37,135 nucleotides of DNA from Bacteroidaceae bacterium (GCA_017958545.1 JAGDCM010000025.1:1-37135); one strand, 5' to 3'. Shown: positions 13,648 to 23,652, counted from the stretch's first letter. Notes: generated by a model from the letters alone, not told the origin. A program made the numbers and translations.

Positions 13648-14115
13648 ATGATAGATAAGAAACAAGTGGAGGAAGCCGTCAATGAATGGCTGAAAGAGAA
13701 AGAGTACTTTCTCGTGGAGTTGAGTGTGGAGGCGGACGATCGCATCGTGGTGGTGATAGACCACAAGGACGGTGTGTGGATTGACGACTGTGCGGACCTG
13801 TCGCGCTATATCGAGTCGAAGCTCGACCGCGACGACGAGGACTACGAACTGGAAGTGGGCAGCGCCGGTCTGGGGCAGCCGTTCAAGGTGGCTCAGCAAT
13901 GGGAGAACCATGTGGGCAAGACGGTGGAGACCTTTGCCCGCGACGGACATAAGTATCAAGGCACGCTGACGGAGGTGACTCCCGAGGGATTCACGCTGCT
14001 CTGTCAAGAGAAAGTGAAGGAAGAGGGCAGGAAGCGCCCCGTGCAGAAGGAGGTGGAGCACAAGTTCGGATACGACGATGTGACCATCACCCGCTACGTT
14101 CTGAAAATAAAATAA
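13648..14115 (+). CDS. rimP: Ribosome maturation factor RimP
   Basis: It assists late assembly of the 30S subunit. The 155-residue protein matches the family: an N-terminal alpha/beta domain with VEEAVNEWLKEKEYFLVELSV, the DDCADLSRYIESKLD and YELEVGSAGLGQPFK motif of RimP, and a C-terminal SH3-like domain. I chose ATG 13648 (MIDKKQ) rather than the longer frame from 13618, which runs through the leader hairpin. It comes directly before nusA and infB, the widespread rimP-nusA-infB order. Confidence 0.93.
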   Translation: MIDKKQVEEAVNEWLKEKEYFLVELSVEADDRIVVVIDHKDGVWIDDCADLSRYIESKLDRDDEDYELEVGSAGLGQPFKVAQQWENHVGKTVETFARDGHKYQGTLTEVTPEGFTLLCQEKVKEEGRKRPVQKEVEHKFGYDDVTITRYVLKIK

Positions 14116-14127
14116 AACAAAATATCT

Positions 14128-15420
14128 ATGGCAACCAAGACAGCTAAGAAAGACGAAAAGACGGTGAACCTCATTGAGTCGTTCGCTGAGTTCAAGGAGA
14201 TGAAAAACATCGACCGCACCACACTGGTGGGTGTGCTCGAGGAGTGCTTCCGCAGCGTCATCGTGAAGATGTACGGCAGCGACGAGAATTACGACATCAT
14301 CGTAAACCCCGACAAGGGAGACTTCGAAATCTATCGCAACCGCACCGTGGTGGAAGACGGTAAGGTGAAGGACGACAACATGGAGATTTCCCTCTCGTAG
14401 GCTCAGAAAATCGACCCCGATTACGAAGTGGGCGAGGAGGTGAGCCAGAAGGTGGAGTTCAGTGATTTCGGTCGCCGCGCCATCCTGACATTGCGTCAGA
14501 CGCTGGCTTCGCGCATCCTCGACCTGGAGCATGACACGCTCTACAATGCCTATAAGGACCGTGTGGGCGAGGTGATTTCCGGTGAGGTGTACCAGAGCTG
14601 GAAGCGCGAGACGCTGGTGATTGACGACGACAACACGGAGCTCATCCTGCCCAAGACGGAGCAGGTGCCCGGTGACTTCTTCCGCAAGGGAGAGACCTTG
14701 CGCGCAGTGATACAGCGTGTGGACAACGCCAACGGAAATCCCAAGATTTACATCTCGCGCACCGACCCAATGTTCCTGCAGAAGATGATGGAGAACGAGG
14801 TACCCGAGATTCAGGACGGACTCATCACCATCCACAAGGTGGCACGCATCCCCGGCGAGCGCGCCAAGGTGGCTGTGGAGAGCTACGACGAGCGTATCGA
14901 TCCGGTGGGAGCCTGCGTAGGTGTGAAGGGTAGTCGTGTGCACGGTATTGTGCGCGAACTGCACGGTGAGAATATCGATGTGCTGCCCTGGAGTGCCAAC
15001 GATCAGATAATGATTGCACGTGCCCTGTCGCCCGCCCGTGTCAACACGGTGAACCTCGACACAGAGTCGAAGACGGCAGAGGTGTATCTCGACCCCGATC
15101 AGGTGTCGCTGGCAATCGGTAAGGGCGGTGCCAACATCAAACTGGCATCAATGCTCTGCGGCTATACCATAGACGTATACCGCGATGTGCAGGAAGGCGA
15201 GACGATGGAGGAGGACGATGTGGCTCTGGATGAATTCGCAGACGCCATCGACCCCTGGATTATCGAGGAACTCAAGAAGAACGGACTCACAACAGCGCGT
15301 CAGGTGCTCGGCACATCACGCGACTTCCTCGTAAAGACTATCGATCTGGAGGAAGAGACGGTGGACGACATAATGAAAGTGCTGGCATCAGAATTTGAAG
15401 AGGAGGAGAGTGCAGAATGA
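14128..15420 (+). pseudogene. nusA: Transcription factor NusA, interrupted by an in-frame TAG at codon 91
   Basis: NusA binds RNA polymerase and nascent RNA and controls pausing, termination and antitermination. The reading frame is intact from ATG 14128 to TGA 15418-15420 except for TAG at 14398-14400. Residues 1-90 are most of the N-terminal polymerase-binding domain (NIDRTTLVGVLEECFRSVIVKMYGSDENYDIIVNPDKGDFEIYRNR). After the stop the same frame continues with AQKIDPDYEVGEEV, then the S1, KH1 and KH2 domains (DPVGACVGVKGSRVHGIVREL; EVYLDPDQVSLAIGKGGANIKLA) and an acidic C terminus. Relatives have glutamate here (SLSEAQKID-like), so GAG to TAG explains it. A GTG at 14428 could restart the second part. 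The stop overlaps the infB start. The gene is normally essential, so error, suppression or split function must be considered. Confidence 0.9.
14398..14400 (+). other. nusA: In-frame amber codon in nusA
   Basis: TCG-TAG-GCT lies where the NusA family has Ser/Thr-Glu-Ala. One base (G to T at 14398) restores a full-length protein. No frameshift is needed. Confidence 0.9.
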
Positions 15421-18245
15421 GTATAAGACTGAATAAAGCCATCAAGGAATGCAACGTAGGGTTGCAGACCGCTGTGGAGTTTCTTCGCAAGAAAGGCTAC
15501 ACGGACGTTGAGGAGAGTCTCAACGCCAAAATAAGCGATGAGCAGTTTGACGAACTGCAGAAGGAATTCAAACCGGACAGCGTGCTGAAGAATCAGGCAA
15601 ATATGATGCTTCAGCAACAGAAGGAGGCACGTGCCGCCAAGGAGCAGGCTCGTGAAGAGGCCCGTGCTGCCAAGGCCGCAGAGAAAGAGGCCGCTGCCGC
15701 AGAAGCTGCAGCAAAAGCCGCTGCGGAGAGGGAGGCCAAGAAACCTGTATTCAAGGTGTTGGGCAAAATCGACTTGGATAAAAAGCCGAAGCCCGCTCCT
15801 GTTCCCGAACCGGAACCCGCTCCGACGCCAGAACCGGAACCTGTTTCTGTTCCGGAACCAACTCCAGTTCCTGAACCCGAACCGGAGCCCGCTCCCGTGA
15901 AGGAGGAAGTTCCCGTTGTGGAGGAGAAGGAAGAAGAGGCAGAGCCGGTGAAGAAGCCCCATACGGTGAGCAACAAGGAGGTGACACTGACGGAGGAGAA
16001 CGGTATCTTCAAGGTGCAGACTTCTGCTCAACAGCCTCAAGGACTCACAGTTATGGGTCATATCGACCTCTCTGCCATCAACCAGAGCACACGTCCCAAG
16101 AAGAAGACCAAGGAGGAGAAGAACAGGGAACGCAAAGCCGCAGCAGAGGCTCAGGCTCAGCAGAGGAAGCGCGCCCGTATCGGCAAGGGCCCTGTGGATG
16201 TTGACGCTTTGGCTAAGGACATACGTACCCAGCCGGGCAAGAAGAACAACAATAACGGTCAGCAGAACCAGCAGAACCAGCAGGGCGGCAAGAACAACAA
16301 GAAAGGCAAGAAACACCAGCCCCAGATCGCAGAGGTTTCCGAAGAGGAGGTAGCAAAGCAGGTGCGCGAGACGCTGGCACGCCTCACCACCGGTAAGAAC
16401 CAGCAGTTCGGTTCCGGCGCAAAGCACCGCCGCGAGAAGCGCGAAGCTGTGCGTCAGGGTCTCGAGGAGGAGATGGAACAGCAGCAGGCAGAGAGCAAGG
16501 TGCTCAAGCTCACCGAGTTTGTGACCGCCAACGAGCTCGCTACCATGATGAATGTGCCCGTCACCAAGATTATCGCCACATGTATGCAGATTGGTGTGAT
16601 GGTGAGCATCAACCAGCGCATGGATGCTGAGACAATCAACCTCGTGGCTGAGGAATTCGGATATGAGACACAATACGTTTCTGCAGAAGTGTCGGAGGCT
16701 ATCGTGGAGGCCGAGGATGACGAGGCAGATTTGCTGCCGCGCGCTCCGATTGTCACCGTGATGGGTCATGTCGACCACGGTAAGACATCGCTGCTCGACT
16801 ACATACGTCAGACGAACGTCATCGCCGGTGAGGCAGGCGGTATCACGCAGCACATCGGTGCCTACAACGTGGCTCTCGAGGACGGACGTCATGTCACATT
16901 CCTCGACACTCCCGGTCATGAGGCGTTCACCGCCATGCGTGCCCGTGGTGCTCAGGTGACGGATATTGCCATCATCATTGTGGCTGCCGACGACGACATC
17001 ATGCCGCAGACCAAGGAGGCTCTCGCACATGCAACGGCAGCCGGCGTCCCCATTGTATTCGCCATCAACAAGATAGATAAACCCACAGCAAATCCCGACA
17101 AGATAAAGGAGGGACTCGCCGCTATGAACTTCCTCGTGGAGGATTGGGGCGGCAAGTACCAAAGTCAGGATATCAGTGCCAAGAAGGGTACTGGTGTGAA
17201 GGAACTCCTGGAGAAGGTGCTCCTCGAGGCCGAGATGCTCGACCTCAAGGCAAATCCCAACCGCAAGGCGACGGGTTCCATCATCGAGTCGTCGCTGGAC
17301 AAAGGCCGCGGCTATGTTGCCACGGTGCTCGTGTCGAACGGCACGCTGCACGTCGGTGATATGATGCTTGCTGGCACCAGCTACGGACGCGTGAAGGCCA
17401 TGCTCGACGAGCGCGGTAAGCGTATCCAAGCCATCGGCCCCGCACAGGCAGCCACGATACTCGGTTTGAACGGCGCTCCCACGGCAGGTGACACCTTCCA
17501 CGTGATGGACACCGACCAAGAGGCCCGCGAGATAGCCACGAAGCGTGAGCAGCTGGCCCGCGAACAGGGTCTGCGCACAATGAAGCGCAAGGGTCTGGAG
17601 GAACTGGCACACAATATCGCGCTGGGCGACTATCATGAACTGAACCTCATCGTCAAGGGCGATGTGGACGGTTCCATCGAGGCTTTGTCCGATTCGCTGC
17701 TCAAACTCTCTACGGAGAAGATTCAGGTCAACGTCATCCACAAGGCCGTGGGTCAGATATCGGAGAGCGATGTCACTCTAGCCGCTGCTTCCGATGCCAT
17801 CATCGTTGCGTTCCAGGTGCGTCCCTCGTCGCAGGCGCGCAAACTGGCCGAGCAGGAGGGTGTGGACATCCGCACATACTCCGTCATCTACGATGCCATC
17901 GAGGAGGTGAGAGAGGCCATGGAGGGTATGCTTTCGCCCGAGATACGCGAGGAGGTTACGGCACAGGTGGAAGTGCGCCAGGTGTACCATATCTCCAAGG
18001 TGGGCACTGTGGCCGGTGCATATGTTGTCGAGGGTAAGGTGAGCCGCACCAACAAGGCCCGCGTCATTCGCGACGGTATTGTGGTATTCACCGGTGAAAT
18101 CAATGCTCTCAAGCGTTTCAAGGATGATGTGAAGGAGGTTTCCACCAACTTCGAGTGCGGTCTGTCGCTGGTGAACTACAACGACCTGCGCGAGGGCGAC
18201 ATGATAGAGACGTTCGCAGAGGTAGAGGTGAAGGCAAAACTGTAA
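15417..18245 (+). CDS. infB: Translation initiation factor IF-2
   Basis: This GTPase places initiator tRNA on the ribosome. The 942-residue protein has an N-terminal IF2_N-like helix ([27 protein letters not shown]), a long alanine/lysine/glutamate-rich and proline-glutamate-rich linker (PEPEPAP-type repeats near 15800-15900), a second IF2_N-like segment ([18 protein letters not shown]), and then the G domain. P-loop GHVDHGKT starts at residue 450, followed by DTPGHEAF and NKIDK. The two C-terminal domains are present. It starts within the nusA stop (ATGA overlap), so it is coupled to nusA. A codon-bias artefact gives a long open frame on the opposite strand. Confidence 0.97.
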   Translation: MSIRLNKAIKECNVGLQTAVEFLRKKGYTDVEESLNAKISDEQFDELQKEFKPDSVLKNQANMMLQQQKEARAAKEQAREEARAAKAAEKEAAAAEAAAKAAAEREAKKPVFKVLGKIDLDKKPKPAPVPEPEPAPTPEPEPVSVPEPTPVPEPEPEPAPVKEEVPVVEEKEEEAEPVKKPHTVSNKEVTLTEENGIFKVQTSAQQPQGLTVMGHIDLSAINQSTRPKKKTKEEKNRERKAAAEAQAQQRKRARIGKGPVDVDALAKDIRTQPGKKNNNNGQQNQQNQQGGKNNKKGKKHQPQIAEVSEEEVAKQVRETLARLTTGKNQQFGSGAKHRREKREAVRQGLEEEMEQQQAESKVLKLTEFVTANELATMMNVPVTKIIATCMQIGVMVSINQRMDAETINLVAEEFGYETQYVSAEVSEAIVEAEDDEADLLPRAPIVTVMGHVDHGKTSLLDYIRQTNVIAGEAGGITQHIGAYNVALEDGRHVTFLDTPGHEAFTAMRARGAQVTDIAIIIVAADDDIMPQTKEALAHATAAGVPIVFAINKIDKPTANPDKIKEGLAAMNFLVEDWGGKYQSQDISAKKGTGVKELLEKVLLEAEMLDLKANPNRKATGSIIESSLDKGRGYVATVLVSNGTLHVGDMMLAGTSYGRVKAMLDERGKRIQAIGPAQAATILGLNGAPTAGDTFHVMDTDQEAREIATKREQLAREQGLRTMKRKGLEELAHNIALGDYHELNLIVKGDVDGSIEALSDSLLKLSTEKIQVNVIHKAVGQISESDVTLAAASDAIIVAFQVRPSSQARKLAEQEGVDIRTYSVIYDAIEEVREAMEGMLSPEIREEVTAQVEVRQVYHISKVGTVAGAYVVEGKVSRTNKARVIRDGIVVFTGEINALKRFKDDVKEVSTNFECGLSLVNYNDLREGDMIETFAEVEVKAKL

Positions 18246-18257
18246 CAGAGAAACTGT

Positions 18258-18443
18258 ATGGAAGCGCTCTTGGATGCAAATACTCTTAAGATAGCTGCCG
18301 TTGTCATCATAGGGATAGTGCTGCTGAAGATGCTCACAAGCGGACTCCTGAAGTTCCTGTGTCTTGCAGCAGGTTTCCTGTTGGGACTGTATGTTGCTCT
18401 GAAATATACTGAAGTGCTGGAATGGCTGAAAACGCTTTTCTGA
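18258..18443 (+). CDS. Small two-helix membrane protein, 61 residues
   Basis: It has two hydrophobic segments, about 11-27 ([19 protein letters not shown]) and 32-47 ([17 protein letters not shown]), joined by a short loop; both ends are mildly charged. I do not recognise a named family. The gene starts 12 bases after infB and its end overlaps sufB by 22 bases, which makes it a likely translated member of the operon. From memory, some Bacteroidales have a CvpA-family membrane protein gene here; this could be a reduced or unrelated replacement. Function unknown. Confidence 0.75.
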   Translation: MEALLDANTLKIAAVVIIGIVLLKMLTSGLLKFLCLAAGFLLGLYVALKYTEVLEWLKTLF

Positions 18444-19867
18444 AAGAAGTCGCCGAGAAGAAATATGCCTACGGCTTTGAGACTCAGGTAGAGACGGAAA
18501 TTCTCGATAAGGGTCTTTCGGAGGATGTGGTGCGTATGATATCCGGGAAGAAAGGGGAGCCGGAGTGGCTCCTCAACTTCCGTCTGGAGGCGTATCGCTA
18601 CTGGCAGACGCAGGAGCAGCCCTCGTGGGGGCATCTTACGTTGCCGGACATCGACTATCAGGCCATCTCCTATTACGCAGACCCAACGAAGAAGGCTGCT
18701 GACGACGGCAAACCGAAGGAGATAGACCCGGAACTCATGAAGGCCTTCGACAAACTGGGCATTCCCCTGGAGGAGCGCATGGCATTGTCGGGAACGGCGG
18801 TGGATGCCGTGATGGATTCCGTGAGTGTGAAGACCACCTTCCGCGACAAACTGGCTGAGCAGGGTATCATCTTCTGCTCCATTTCCGAGGCGGTGAAGCA
18901 GCATCCCGACCTGGTGCGCGAGTATCTGGGTTCGGTGGTGCCTTATCGCGACAACTACTTCGCGGCACTCAATTCGGCTGTGTTCTCCGACGGCAGTTTC
19001 GTGTATATCCCCAAAGGGGTGCGCTGTCCGATGGAGCTCTCTACATATTTCCGTATCAATGCACGCGGCACGGGACAGTTCGAGCGCACGCTCATCGTGT
19101 GCGACGACGATGCTTATGTTTCCTATCTTGAGGGATGCACTGCTCCGATGCGCGACGAGAACCAACTCCACGCAGCCATTGTGGAAATCGTGGTGGGAAC
19201 GCGTGCGGAGGTGAAGTATTCCACCGTGCAAAACTGGTATCCGGGCGATGCTGAGGGCAAGGGCGGAGTGCTCAATCTGGTCACCAAGCGCGGACTGCTC
19301 AAAGGCGACGACAGCCGTCTCTCGTGGACGCAGGTGGAGACCGGCAGTGCCGTCACGTGGAAGTATCCTTCATGTGTGCTGCAGGGCAACAGGAGTCAGG
19401 CGGAGTTCTATTCCGTGGCTGTCACCAACAACTTCCAACAGGCCGACACGGGTACCAAGATGATACATCTGGGGCGCGACACCAGAAGCACGATTATATC
19501 GAAGGGTATATCGGCAGGCCGTTCGCAGAACTCATACCGCGGACTGGTGAAGGTGGGAAAGAATGCGGACAGAGCGCGCAACTACTCTTCGTGCGACAGT
19601 CTCCTGCTGGGTTCCAAGTGCGGTGCCCACACATTCCCCTATATGGATGTACAGAACGACAGCGCGGTGGTGGAGCACGAAGCCACAACGTCGAAGATAT
19701 CGGAAGACCAGCTCTTCTACTGCAACCAGAGAGGCATATCCACGGAGGATGCCGTGGGTCTCATTGTCAACGGTTATGCCAAGGACGTCTTGAACAAACT
19801 GCCGATGGAATTTGCCGTGGAGGCGCAGAAACTGCTGAACGTGTCGCTGGAAGGGGCTGTCGGCTGA
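18422..19867 (+). CDS. sufB: Fe-S cluster assembly protein SufB
   Basis: SufB is the scaffold core of the SufBCD complex that builds Fe-S clusters in the cytoplasm. The 481-residue length is standard. Family motifs visible include [58 protein letters not shown] and the C-terminal [26 protein letters not shown]. The start codon is within the preceding small membrane gene; sufC begins 25 bases after the stop. Confidence 0.97.
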   Translation: MAENAFLKEVAEKKYAYGFETQVETEILDKGLSEDVVRMISGKKGEPEWLLNFRLEAYRYWQTQEQPSWGHLTLPDIDYQAISYYADPTKKAADDGKPKEIDPELMKAFDKLGIPLEERMALSGTAVDAVMDSVSVKTTFRDKLAEQGIIFCSISEAVKQHPDLVREYLGSVVPYRDNYFAALNSAVFSDGSFVYIPKGVRCPMELSTYFRINARGTGQFERTLIVCDDDAYVSYLEGCTAPMRDENQLHAAIVEIVVGTRAEVKYSTVQNWYPGDAEGKGGVLNLVTKRGLLKGDDSRLSWTQVETGSAVTWKYPSCVLQGNRSQAEFYSVAVTNNFQQADTGTKMIHLGRDTRSTIISKGISAGRSQNSYRGLVKVGKNADRARNYSSCDSLLLGSKCGAHTFPYMDVQNDSAVVEHEATTSKISEDQLFYCNQRGISTEDAVGLIVNGYAKDVLNKLPMEFAVEAQKLLNVSLEGAVG

Positions 19868-19892
19868 TGAATAAAAAGAATATTGAACAATT

Positions 19893-20645
19893 ATGCTGGA
19901 AATAAATAATCTGCACGCAAGCATCGGAGGCAAGGAGATATTGAAGGGTATCAACCTCACCATCGCCGACGGCGAGATACATGCGGTGATGGGTACTAAC
20001 GGTGCCGGAAAATCCACCTTGTCCAACGTCATTGTGGGGCATCCCGCCTACGAGGTGACGGAGGGCAGCATCACCTTCAACGGACAGGACCTGCTCGCCA
20101 TGTCAACGGAGCAGAGAGCCAACGCAGGCATCTTCCTCTCGTTTCAGGCACCTACGGAGATACCAGGTGTGTCGATGACGAATTTTATGCGCGCTGCCGT
20201 GAATGCTCGTCGTGCTGCATTGGGTGCGGAGGCGCTGTCTGCGGGCGAGTTCCTGAAACTCATGCGCGAAAAGCGCAAGATAGTGGAACTGGATGCCAAA
20301 CTCACATCGCGCTCCGTCAACGAGGGTTTCTCCGGAGGCGAGAAGAAGCGCAACGAGATATTCCAGATGGCAATGCTGGAACCCACGTTCTGCATCCTCG
20401 ACGAGACGGATTCCGGACTTGATGTGGACGCTCTGCGCATCGTTGCGGAAGGGTTCAACAAACTGCGCAAGCCGGAGACTTCCGCCATCGTCATCACCCA
20501 CTATCAGCGTCTGCTGGACTATCTGCATCCCAATGTGGTGCACGTGCTGATAGACGGACGCATAGTGAAGACGGCCGGTCCGGAACTGGCAGCCGAGATA
20601 GAGCAGAAGGGATTCGACTGGATTAAGGAAGAAGTGGGACTCTGA
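19893..20645 (+). CDS. sufC: Fe-S cluster assembly ATPase SufC
   Basis: This ABC-type ATPase energises SufBD. It has 250 residues with Walker A GTNGAGKST, the SufC signature VNEGFSGGEKKRNEIFQM, Walker B CILDETDSGLDVDAL and the H-motif ITHYQR. Its TGA shares a base with the sufD start codon, so the two are coupled. Confidence 0.97.
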   Translation: MLEINNLHASIGGKEILKGINLTIADGEIHAVMGTNGAGKSTLSNVIVGHPAYEVTEGSITFNGQDLLAMSTEQRANAGIFLSFQAPTEIPGVSMTNFMRAAVNARRAALGAEALSAGEFLKLMREKRKIVELDAKLTSRSVNEGFSGGEKKRNEIFQMAMLEPTFCILDETDSGLDVDALRIVAEGFNKLRKPETSAIVITHYQRLLDYLHPNVVHVLIDGRIVKTAGPELAAEIEQKGFDWIKEEVGL

Positions 20646-21826
20646 TGATGTCTGAAAAGCAGTACATAGAATTCTATCAGGAGGAGCGCGCGGAAATCTT
20701 TGCGCATTCTCCCCAATGGATGAACGCCCACCGCGATGAGGCTTTCCGCACTTTCTCCGCTGCGGGTTTTCCTTCGCGCAAGGTGGAGCGCTATCGCTAT
20801 ACGGATGTCGCCAAGGACTTTGCCCCCAACTACGGCATCAACACCGCTCTGCGACCCACGGATGCCCCCGAGCAGGCGCTCTATAACACCATTGCGGACG
20901 GCAGCGATGCTCTCGTGGCGCTCAATACGATGTTTGCCATGGAGTGCCAGACGGTGCATATCGGTCGGGGAGAGCGTCCGCAGCATCCTATACAGATTGT
21001 CAACACCCTTCGCGGAGAGCATCCCGAGATGGTGTGTCGCCGCATACTTATTGTTCTGGAGGAAAATGCCGAGGCGGATGTCATCATCATTGACCGTGCG
21101 GCTTCCAAGCAGCGCTTTCTCACCAATCAGGTGGTGGAGGTGCAGTGTGGGGACGGTTCGCATCTGAATCTGTACGAGATAGAGGAAACGCATCTCCTGT
21201 GCACGCGCTATTCTAGTATGTTCATGCGCGTGGGCGCGAACTGCAGCGTGCATCACACGTCGCTCACGCTCTTCAACGGTCACACGCGCAATCGCTGCGA
21301 CGTGCAGCTCACGGGCGAGCATTCCGAGGTGGTGCTCAACGGTTGTGTCATAGCCGATAAGATGCAGCATGTGGACAACAACACGGTGATAGACCATCAA
21401 GTGGCTCATTGCGACAGCCGCCAGCTTTATAAATACGTGCTCGACGACTCAGCTGTCGGAGCTTTTGCGGGTCGCATCCTTGTGCGTCCGGGTGCCCAGC
21501 ACACCACCTCGCAGGAGACGAATGCCAACCTGTGTGCCACGCGCACGGCGCGCATGTATACGCAGCCGATGCTTGAGATATATGCCGACGATGTGAAGTG
21601 CAGCCACGGCAGCACGGTGGGTCAGATGAACGAGGACGCCCTATTCTATATGCGCCAGCGCGGCATTTCCGAGAGGGAAGCGCGTCTGCTGCTCAAGTCG
21701 GCCTTCATCACGGAGGTGATAGAGCACATCCCGCTATCTTCCCTGCGCGACCGCCTGCTTATCCTTGTGGACCGACGCCTGAAGGGCGAGCTCTCCAAGT
21801 GCGAGGGCTGCAAGATGTGTGAGTAG
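20645..21826 (+). CDS. sufD: Fe-S cluster assembly protein SufD
   Basis: Partner of SufB in the SufBC2D complex. The 393-residue protein has a helical N-terminal domain (WMNAHRDEAFRTFSAAGFPSRKVERYRYTDVAKDF) and the beta-helix core, ending with the SufBD motif CSHGSTVGQMNEDALFYMRQRGISEREARLLL and a short cysteine tail (KCEGCKMCE). The first of two adjacent ATGs overlaps the sufC stop; the second, at 20648, is also possible. It ends in TAG. A sufS cysteine desulfurase would be expected next in many relatives but is not there. Confidence 0.96.
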   Translation: MMSEKQYIEFYQEERAEIFAHSPQWMNAHRDEAFRTFSAAGFPSRKVERYRYTDVAKDFAPNYGINTALRPTDAPEQALYNTIADGSDALVALNTMFAMECQTVHIGRGERPQHPIQIVNTLRGEHPEMVCRRILIVLEENAEADVIIIDRAASKQRFLTNQVVEVQCGDGSHLNLYEIEETHLLCTRYSSMFMRVGANCSVHHTSLTLFNGHTRNRCDVQLTGEHSEVVLNGCVIADKMQHVDNNTVIDHQVAHCDSRQLYKYVLDDSAVGAFAGRILVRPGAQHTTSQETNANLCATRTARMYTQPMLEIYADDVKCSHGSTVGQMNEDALFYMRQRGISEREARLLLKSAFITEVIEHIPLSSLRDRLLILVDRRLKGELSKCEGCKMCE

Positions 21827-21845
21827 GGGATATAATGAAAGAGCT

Positions 21846-23066
21846 ATGGAGGGAATCCTTCATTATATCTGGCATCACAGGATTTTTCCGCCGGAGGAGT
21901 TGCACACCACGGACGGACGCCGTCTGGAGGTGATAGATGTTGGTACGCATAATCTTGCTTCGGGTCCCGATTTCTTCAATGCCAAGGTGAAAATCGACGG
22001 TGTCATGTGGGCAGGCAATGTGGAAATGCACATGCAGGCAAGCGACTGGTTCCGTCACGGGCATGATAAGGACGAGGCCTATGACAACACCATCCTTCAT
22101 GTTGTGGCGGAGGACGACACTTCTGTGCTTACCCGTGCGGGCAATCGCCCAGCCCAGTTTGTGCTTACGGTGCCTGACAGCATACGTGAGCGCTATGATG
22201 AACTGAGCCGGACGATGGACTATCCCCGTTGTCACCGTCTGGTGTGCGGGATGTTGCCGATGAAGATTCATGCCTGGATGGATGCTCTTCTCGTGGAGCG
22301 GTTGATGCAGCGCAGCGAGGCGGTGATCGGCAGGGTGGAGCGTTTTCAGGGCGACTGGGAGAGGGCGACATTTGTCACGACGGCCCGCACATTCGGCTTC
22401 GGTCTCAACGGCGATGCCTTCGAGCGTTGGGCGGAGCATGTGCCTCTGCAGGCGGTTGGCAAGCATCGCGATCATCTGGAGCAGGTGGCGGCAATATTCC
22501 TCGGTGTGTCCGGTTTGCTGGAGCGTTGCCCCTCAGATTCCGGAATGCCGGAACTGTCGCCGGATGTGCTACAGAGGGAATGGAGGTTTCTGAGTGTGAA
22601 GTTCCAGCTGTCAGAGAGGGTGCCGCCGTCGCTTTGGCGTCATATGCGCATCCGTCCGCAGAATTTCCCGGAGGTGCGTATCCTGCACCTTGCGCGTCTG
22701 TTTCATGAGGACAAATGTTCGTTGCATCGTTTTCTGGAACTGGCCGATGTATCCTCTCTCTCCCGTAATCTCCGGCCGTGCGGCATCACTGAGGCCGTCA
22801 GCCGTCTGCTTGTCATAAACGCTGTTGTTCCCGTGCTGTATGCCTACGGAATCCAGCACCGTGATGAGGCATTGAAGGAGAAGGCAATAGGTTTTCTGGA
22901 GGGTTTGCCGGCGGAGGAGAATTATATCATGCGCCAGTGGCGCTCTTGCGGCCTTGAGGTGTCGTCTGCCGCTGACTCTCAGGCGCTGATACAGCTCAAG
23001 CGAGAGTACTGCGACCGACAGGGCTGCCTTCGCTGCCGTTTCGGGCAGGAATTCCTTTCTGTGTAG
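21846..23066 (+). CDS. DUF2851 family protein
   Basis: A 406-residue cytoplasmic protein of unknown function, matching the Bacteroidota-restricted DUF2851 family: MEGILHYIWHHRIFP at the start, SGPDFFNAKVKIDGVMWAGNVEMHMQASDWFRHGHDKDEAYDNTILHVV, and a C-terminal cysteine cluster CDRQGCLRC. The early GPDF/GNVEMH/DWxxHxHxxD residues look like a metal-dependent nuclease-type active site, but that is only a resemblance. The longer frame from 21819 begins before the sufD stop, so I chose ATG 21846, 19 bases after sufD. It ends in TAG. It is the last gene of the operon, in the place where sufS often lies. Confidence 0.85.
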   Translation: MEGILHYIWHHRIFPPEELHTTDGRRLEVIDVGTHNLASGPDFFNAKVKIDGVMWAGNVEMHMQASDWFRHGHDKDEAYDNTILHVVAEDDTSVLTRAGNRPAQFVLTVPDSIRERYDELSRTMDYPRCHRLVCGMLPMKIHAWMDALLVERLMQRSEAVIGRVERFQGDWERATFVTTARTFGFGLNGDAFERWAEHVPLQAVGKHRDHLEQVAAIFLGVSGLLERCPSDSGMPELSPDVLQREWRFLSVKFQLSERVPPSLWRHMRIRPQNFPEVRILHLARLFHEDKCSLHRFLELADVSSLSRNLRPCGITEAVSRLLVINAVVPVLYAYGIQHRDEALKEKAIGFLEGLPAEENYIMRQWRSCGLEVSSAADSQALIQLKREYCDRQGCLRCRFGQEFLSV

Positions 23067-23197
23067 TTGTTTTGTAGCAATAAGTCAAAGAACGCTTTTC
23101 GTATATATTGACATCGCGTCACCGTTTTGCGGGTGAAGCGTGGGGGAAGTGAAGTCGCAGGCGCACTACAGACGCACTGCAGCCCCTGCGCAGGGGA

Positions 23198-23271
23198 ATT
23201 CTCAATTGTCTACTTTGGCTTTGCCAATGAGCGCGAGCGTAGCCGAAGCGAATTATCAATTATCAATTGAT
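23198..23271 (+). repeat. Two blocks of 7-bp repeats (AATTNTC) around a stem-loop
   Basis: AATTCTC-AATTGTC at 23198-23211 and AATTATC-AATTATC-AATTGAT at 23251-23271 flank a 39-base GC-richer segment whose ends (CTTTGGC and GCCGAAG) can pair. The layout suggests a small mobile or repeat element with related short ends. Confidence 0.6.
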
Positions 23272-23355
23272 GAAGCAAAGATACAACATCGGAATTGCGG
23301 TTCACGAATGTTTCGGAAACTTTATTTGCAGTTTCTCGGCGCGATACACTATTGC

Positions 23356-23494
23356 GGTCATTTGGTCATTTGTCAAAATCGAAAACAGACAGTCAAGAAT
23401 CCGCCACTATAATAAATATTTTATATTTATATATAGTGAGCAAATAACCGCATCCCGAAATCGAAAATGACCAAATGACCTTGACCAAATGACC
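23356..23494. repeat. Inverted GGTCATTTGGTCATT arms around an AT-rich palindrome
   Basis: The left arm (23356-23372) is GGTCATTT twice over; the right arm (23466-23480) is its exact reverse complement over 15 bases, followed by a second AAATGACC copy (to 23494). Between them is a near-perfect AT palindrome (23405-23438, CACTATA...TATAGTG, one-base bulge). TCGAAAA appears next to both arms. Iteron-like sites around an AT-rich core resemble replication or recombination sites. Confidence 0.7.
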
Positions 23495-23652
23495 ACGTGT
23501 GATCTACCCGAATTATGGAGGAGGCCCCGATTTAGGGCTCCCTCGCAAATCGCCCCGGTATGATAGCGAAGATAAAGGGAGTCGCGAAATGTGCCCCCCT
23601 CCTTTGTCGATGAAATCGGCTTATTCTAAGACATTGTCAAGGCGCTCTGACT

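Larger units (their letters stand above)
23067..23652. other. 586-bp intergenic region rich in repeats and palindromes
   Basis: No credible gene: open frames here are short and resemble nothing. It contains a perfect 14-bp palindrome CCCCTGCGCAGGGG (23183-23196), heptamer repeats (23198-23271), an AT-rich palindrome (23405-23438) and inverted GGTCATTTGGTCATT arms (23356-23372 and 23466-23480). The 23511-23620 part is richer in GC and has a weak imperfect duplication (TCGCAAAT-CGCCCC and TCGCGAAATGTGCCCC). It lies between convergent operons, a likely place for inserted elements. Confidence 0.7.

Noticed and set aside
14398-14400. Pyrrolysine or reassigned amber codon in nusA
   Set aside because: topA, sufD, DUF2851 and DUF4838 all end naturally in TAG in this window, and NusA has no known reason to carry a special residue here.
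13456-14964. 502-codon minus-strand frame opposite rimP and nusA
   Set aside because: Shadow of the real plus-strand genes; no recognisable domain.
15300-17741. 813-codon open frame on the minus strand opposite nusA/infB
   Set aside because: It is antisense to infB, which has a complete set of IF-2 motifs. The peptide is low-complexity and leucine/histidine-rich, as expected from reading biased codons backwards.
23140-23412. 90-codon open frame in the 23 kb intergenic region
   Set aside because: It spans palindromes and heptamer repeats and has no recognisable domain, so it is most likely chance.
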